A stretch of 10,057 nucleotides of DNA, taken from contig JAFAPJ010000581.1 in the NCBI GenBank assembly GCA_019247255.1, forward strand, positions 1 to 10,057. The letters run 5' to 3'. The DNA is from Methylobacteriaceae bacterium. Lineage in GTDB: Bacteria > Pseudomonadota > Alphaproteobacteria > Rhizobiales > Beijerinckiaceae. The number at the start of each line of letters is the position of its first letter. Positions within the stretch are counted from its first letter, which is position 1. Positions 8,209 to 10,057 of the stretch are shown piece after piece. Below the pieces are notes generated by a model that was not told the origin of the DNA, searched no databases, and saw nothing but the letters and a program-made list of their open reading frames with translations. The translations under genes were made by a program, and so were the position numbers.

Positions 8209-9138
8209 TCAGGCCTCCATCAGCTCGCCGACATGCGCGGCGGCCGACAGCGCCAGCCCCGTCAGGTCGTAGCCCCCCTCGAGCACGGAGACCAGGCGCC
8301 CGCCCGCATGGCGGTCGGCGACCGCCAGGAGTTCGCGTGTCGCCCAGGCGAAATCGGCCTCGTCCAGCATGAGATTCGCGAGCGGGTCGCGCCGATGCGC
8401 GTCGAACCCGGCCGACACCACGACGAGGTCCGGCCGGAAAGCGTTGAGCCGCGGCAGGATGCGCGACGCGAAAGCCTCGCGGAAGGCCGCTCCGTCCGTC
8501 CCAGCGCGGAGCGGCACGTTGACGATCGTGTCGTGGTCGCCGCGCTCGGAAGCAGCGCCCGTCCCAGGATAGAGCGGCATCTCGTGGGTCGAGGCATACA
8601 TCACGCTCTTGTCCGCCCAGAAGATGTCCTGCGTCCCGTTGCCGTGATGGACGTCGAAATCGACGACCGCGACGCGCTCCGCCCCGTGCGCCGCCTGCGC
8701 GTGGCGAGCCGCGACCGCGGCCTGATTGAAGAAGCAGAAGCCCATAGCCTGGCTCCGCTCGGCATGGTGGCCCGGCGGGCGCGTCGCCACGAAGGCGTTC
8801 GCGGCCTCGCGGGCCATCACCGCATCGACCGCCGCGACCGCGCCACCGACCCCGTGGAGGGCCGCCGCGAGCGTCCCGGGCGACAGGATCGTGTCGGCAT
8901 CGACCTGGACGAAGCCGCGCTCGGGGGAGGCCGCGAGGAGCGCGTCCACGAAGGCGCGCGGATGCGCGAGCGCGACCGTCTCGGGCGAGGCCTCCGGGGC
9001 GATCCGGCGCTCGAGCCCCGCGAAGCGCGGCTCACCGAGCGCCCGCTCGATCGCGCGAATGCGGTCCGGCCGCTCGGGATGGCCCGGCAGGGTGTCGTGC
9101 CCGAGCGAGGCGGGGTGATCGAAGAGGAGCGTCGTCAT
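8209..9138 (-). CDS. histone deacetylase superfamily protein (class II HDAC-like amidohydrolase)
   Basis: The 309-residue product matches bacterial class II HDAC-like zinc deacetylases (COG0123; HdaH, acetylpolyamine amidohydrolase and AcuC relatives). Visible motifs are PGHPERPDR (18-26), RPPGHHAE with H124/H125 as the catalytic His pair, DFDVHHGNGTQ with Zn ligands D162 and H164, SAGFDAHRRDPLA with the third ligand D246, and LEGGYD with Y290 as transition-state tyrosine. Such enzymes remove acetyl groups from lysine side chains or polyamines in the cytoplasm; which substrate applies cannot be told from the motifs. An in-frame TAG at 9148-9150 (minus strand), three codons before the ATG, fixes the 5' limit at 9138. 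An AAGGGG ribosome-binding sequence sits just one base from that ATG, unusually close. It is transcribed convergently to aroC and divergently from the L,D-transpeptidase. Confidence 0.94.
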   Translation of the reverse strand: MTTLLFDHPASLGHDTLPGHPERPDRIRAIERALGEPRFAGLERRIAPEASPETVALAHPRAFVDALLAASPERGFVQVDADTILSPGTLAAALHGVGGAVAAVDAVMAREAANAFVATRPPGHHAERSQAMGFCFFNQAAVAARHAQAAHGAERVAVVDFDVHHGNGTQDIFWADKSVMYASTHEMPLYPGTGAASERGDHDTIVNVPLRAGTDGAAFREAFASRILPRLNAFRPDLVVVSAGFDAHRRDPLANLMLDEADFAWATRELLAVADRHAGGRLVSVLEGGYDLTGLALSAAAHVGELMEA

Positions 9139-9191
9139 GCCCCTTCGCTAGCCGGGTCGACGCCCGCGGCGCCAGCCTGTGCCACAAAGGC

Positions 9192-9212
9192 GACACTCGG
9201 CTCGCGAGTGTC
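9192..9212. promoter_or_regulatory. perfect 8-bp inverted repeat in the divergent promoter region
   Basis: GACACTCG (9192-9199) and CGAGTGTC (9205-9212) form a perfect inverted repeat with a 5-nt spacer. It lies in the 164-nt gap between the divergent deacetylase and L,D-transpeptidase genes, 54 nt from the start of the first and 90 nt from that of the second. This is the size and place expected of an operator for a dimeric regulator. It does not match the CIRCE heat-shock element. The regulator is unknown. Confidence 0.45.
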
Positions 9213-9237
9213 TCGACTGGGCCTGACGCCGTTTCCG

Positions 9238-9245
9238 TTAACCAT
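9238..9245 (+). promoter_or_regulatory. TTAACCAT, CtrA-like half-site upstream of the L,D-transpeptidase
   Basis: TTAACCAT matches the 8-base CtrA half-site known from Caulobacter and other Alphaproteobacteria, and lies 57 nt before the chosen start at 9303. It sits in the only AT-rich island of the gap (about 9231-9253), itself framed by CCGTT (9235-9239) and AACGG (9249-9253), so it probably marks the promoter. CtrA binding is inferred from the motif alone, and an 8-mer can occur by chance. Confidence 0.35.
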
Positions 9246-9302
9246 AACAACGGTAGAACAGGGCCGCGAACGATGCGCGAACGGGCCGGACGCGGGGAAC
9301 AG

Positions 9303-9893
9303 ATGTCGAGGATGCTGCGGGGAGTTTTGCCGGCGATCGCGGTCGCGATGCTGGCGGCGGGCTGTTTCAAGGTCGTGCCGGACCCGCAGGTGTCGGCGCT
9401 CGACGCCAAATACATGGCGCTCATGCCTGACGCGCCGATCGATCCGCATTTCGCCCGCTACGAGGTGCAGGACCCGACGGGCGAGAAGCCGGGCACGATC
9501 GTGGTCGAGACGCGGGATCGCCAGCTCTACTACGTGCTGCCCGGCGGACGCGCGGTCCGCTACGGCGTCGCGGTCGGCGACGAGGCCTATGGCTGGACCG
9601 GAACCGCCGAGATCGCCCGCAAGGCCGAATGGCCGAACTGGAATCCGCCGGCCGAGATGATCAAGCGCTGGCCGCATGTCCATCCGGTCGAGGGCGGCCC
9701 GAACTCGCCGCTCGGCGCCCGCGCGCTCTACCTGCACCAGGGCAACAAGGACACGCTCTACCGCATCCACGGGACGAACGAGCCGGAGAAGATCGGCCAG
9801 GCCGTGTCGTCGGGCTGCATCCGCATGCGCAACCTCGACGTGGTGGATCTCTTCAACCGCGTGCCGGTCGGCACCAAGGTGATCGTCCGGTAG
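9303..9893 (+). CDS. L,D-transpeptidase (YkuD/ErfK family) lipoprotein
   Basis: The product is 196 residues from the ATG at 9303. This start is preferred over the in-frame ATG at 9273 because GGGGA (9294-9298) precedes it at good spacing and because it gives a normal lipoprotein signal: basic MSRMLR, a hydrophobic stretch, then lipobox LAAGC with lipidated C21. The residue after Cys is Phe, not Asp, so outer-membrane sorting is plausible. The YkuD domain runs from about 64 to 196 (GTIVVETRDRQLYYVLPGG onwards). Its active site is RIHGTNEP with H156 and, further on, SSGCIRMRN with nucleophile C172, the conserved HGT...S/T-x-GCIRM arrangement. These periplasmic enzymes make 3-3 cross-links in peptidoglycan or attach proteins to it, and are used heavily for polar growth in Hyphomicrobiales. 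No LysM or other wall-binding domain is seen. It is transcribed away from the deacetylase gene, from a gap that holds an inverted repeat and a CtrA-like half-site. Confidence 0.93.
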   Translation: MSRMLRGVLPAIAVAMLAAGCFKVVPDPQVSALDAKYMALMPDAPIDPHFARYEVQDPTGEKPGTIVVETRDRQLYYVLPGGRAVRYGVAVGDEAYGWTGTAEIARKAEWPNWNPPAEMIKRWPHVHPVEGGPNSPLGARALYLHQGNKDTLYRIHGTNEPEKIGQAVSSGCIRMRNLDVVDLFNRVPVGTKVIVR

Positions 9894-9910
9894 CGGCACG
9901 GGCTTCGCTC

Positions 9911-9928
9911 ACCCGGCGATAGCCGGGT
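9911..9928. repeat. REP-like palindrome 1 (GATA loop)
   Basis: ACCCGGC (9911-9917) pairs perfectly with GCCGGGT (9922-9928) around a GATA loop. It is preceded by GCTC and followed by CCAGG. It lies 18 nt after the L,D-transpeptidase stop and closely resembles the palindrome at 10017-10038 (same CTCACCC...GCCGGG core in the same orientation). Confidence 0.65.
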
Positions 9929-9931
9929 CCA

Positions 9932-9961
9932 GGCCGTTTCGCGGCCAGCCTTCCGCTTTTT
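9932..9961 (+). terminator. possible weak terminator after the L,D-transpeptidase
   Basis: GGCCG (9932-9936) pairs with CGGCC (9942-9946) around TTTCG, and TTTTT follows at 9957-9961. The 10-nt gap between stem and T run is longer than in a standard intrinsic terminator, so efficiency is doubtful. Together with the palindrome just upstream it may still end transcription here. Confidence 0.3.
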
Positions 9962-9968
9962 AAGCTGG

Positions 9969-9988
9969 ATGCAGGCTTTCGCCGGCAT
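9969..9988. repeat. REP-like palindrome 2 (inverted copy, one mismatch)
   Basis: ATGCAGGC (9969-9976) and GCCGGCAT (9981-9988) pair with one mismatch around TTTC. On the other strand this reads as a GAAA-looped hairpin flanked by CTCATGCCGGC and GCCTGCATCCAG, which is the flank pattern of the palindromes on either side. It is therefore best seen as a copy of the same element in opposite orientation. Confidence 0.55.
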
Positions 9989-10016
9989 GAGCGGGGAGGG
10001 TCGCGCCGCACCCGCT

Positions 10017-10038
10017 CACCCCGGCGGAAGCCGGGGTG
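10017..10038. repeat. REP-like palindrome 3 (GGAA loop)
   Basis: CACCCCGGC (10017-10025) pairs perfectly over nine bases with GCCGGGGTG (10030-10038) around GGAA. It is preceded by CGCT and followed by CAGG, as in palindrome 1. The window ends 19 nt later, so further copies may lie beyond it. Confidence 0.65.
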
Positions 10039-10057
10039 CAGGTGCGCCGGGCGTTCG

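Noticed and set aside
9192..9212. CIRCE-like heat-shock operator
   Set aside because: The repeat GACACTCG/CGAGTGTC has a 5-nt spacer and does not match the TTAGCACTC-N9-GAGTGCTAA element.
9273..9302. Upstream ATG for the L,D-transpeptidase
   Set aside because: It would put ten polar residues before an otherwise normal lipoprotein signal; the start at 9303 has a better ribosome-binding site.
8233..9660. A 475-codon plus-strand frame across the deacetylase gene
   Set aside because: It is a shadow of the minus-strand deacetylase, whose active-site motifs are intact, and runs on into the L,D-transpeptidase out of frame.
9911..10038. CRISPR array
   Set aside because: The three copies are self-palindromic, alternate in orientation, differ in sequence and have no regular spacers; a REP-like cluster fits better.

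Overview
The window is GC-rich, with G/C-biased third codon positions and tightly packed genes. The protein families point to an alphaproteobacterium, probably Hyphomicrobiales (a Methylobacterium/Salinarimonas/Beijerinckiaceae-like lineage). This rests on family resemblance (RT0821/Lpp0805-type surface protein, alphaproteobacterial-style FabI, a CtrA-like half-site, GNNA-looped intergenic palindromes). No rRNA or other marker gene is present to confirm it.

Layout. The left edge holds the 3' end of an RT0821/Lpp0805-type envelope protein. It is followed by a zinc-finger-less DnaJ (CbpA-like) co-chaperone preceded by a very strong GC hairpin, then fabI (enoyl-ACP reductase). fabI overlaps a histidine-phosphatase (phosphoglycerate-mutase-like) gene by 4 nt. 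After a 147-nt gap comes the centrepiece: a 4-kb gene for a 1348-residue membrane-bound synthetase of the Pls/PosA type, the family of epsilon-poly-L-lysine synthetase. It has one adenylation domain, one carrier domain, six predicted membrane segments and three hexapeptide-type beta-helix domains, with no classical condensation or thioesterase domain. Its stop lies 13 nt before aroC (chorismate synthase). aroC converges with a histone-deacetylase-superfamily gene, one base between the two stops. A divergent regulatory region follows, then a lipoprotein L,D-transpeptidase. The right edge is a cluster of three related palindromes resembling REP/BIME elements.

How the genes may work together. 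fabI, the phosphatase gene, the synthetase and aroC all point right with small gaps and could be co-transcribed, although their pathways are unrelated (fatty acid synthesis, unknown phosphatase, homopoly-amino-acid assembly, shikimate pathway). The synthetase looks like an accessory gene set in a housekeeping run. Read by eye against GrsA, its substrate code is D-L-E-T-L-G-T-V-V-K. The Glu at position 239 and overall similarity to lysine-type codes suggest a basic amino acid such as lysine. No degrading peptidase, regulator or exporter is visible next to it. Membrane anchoring implies that the product is made at, and perhaps secreted across, the inner membrane.

All calls come from reading the sequence; no database search or structure prediction was run.
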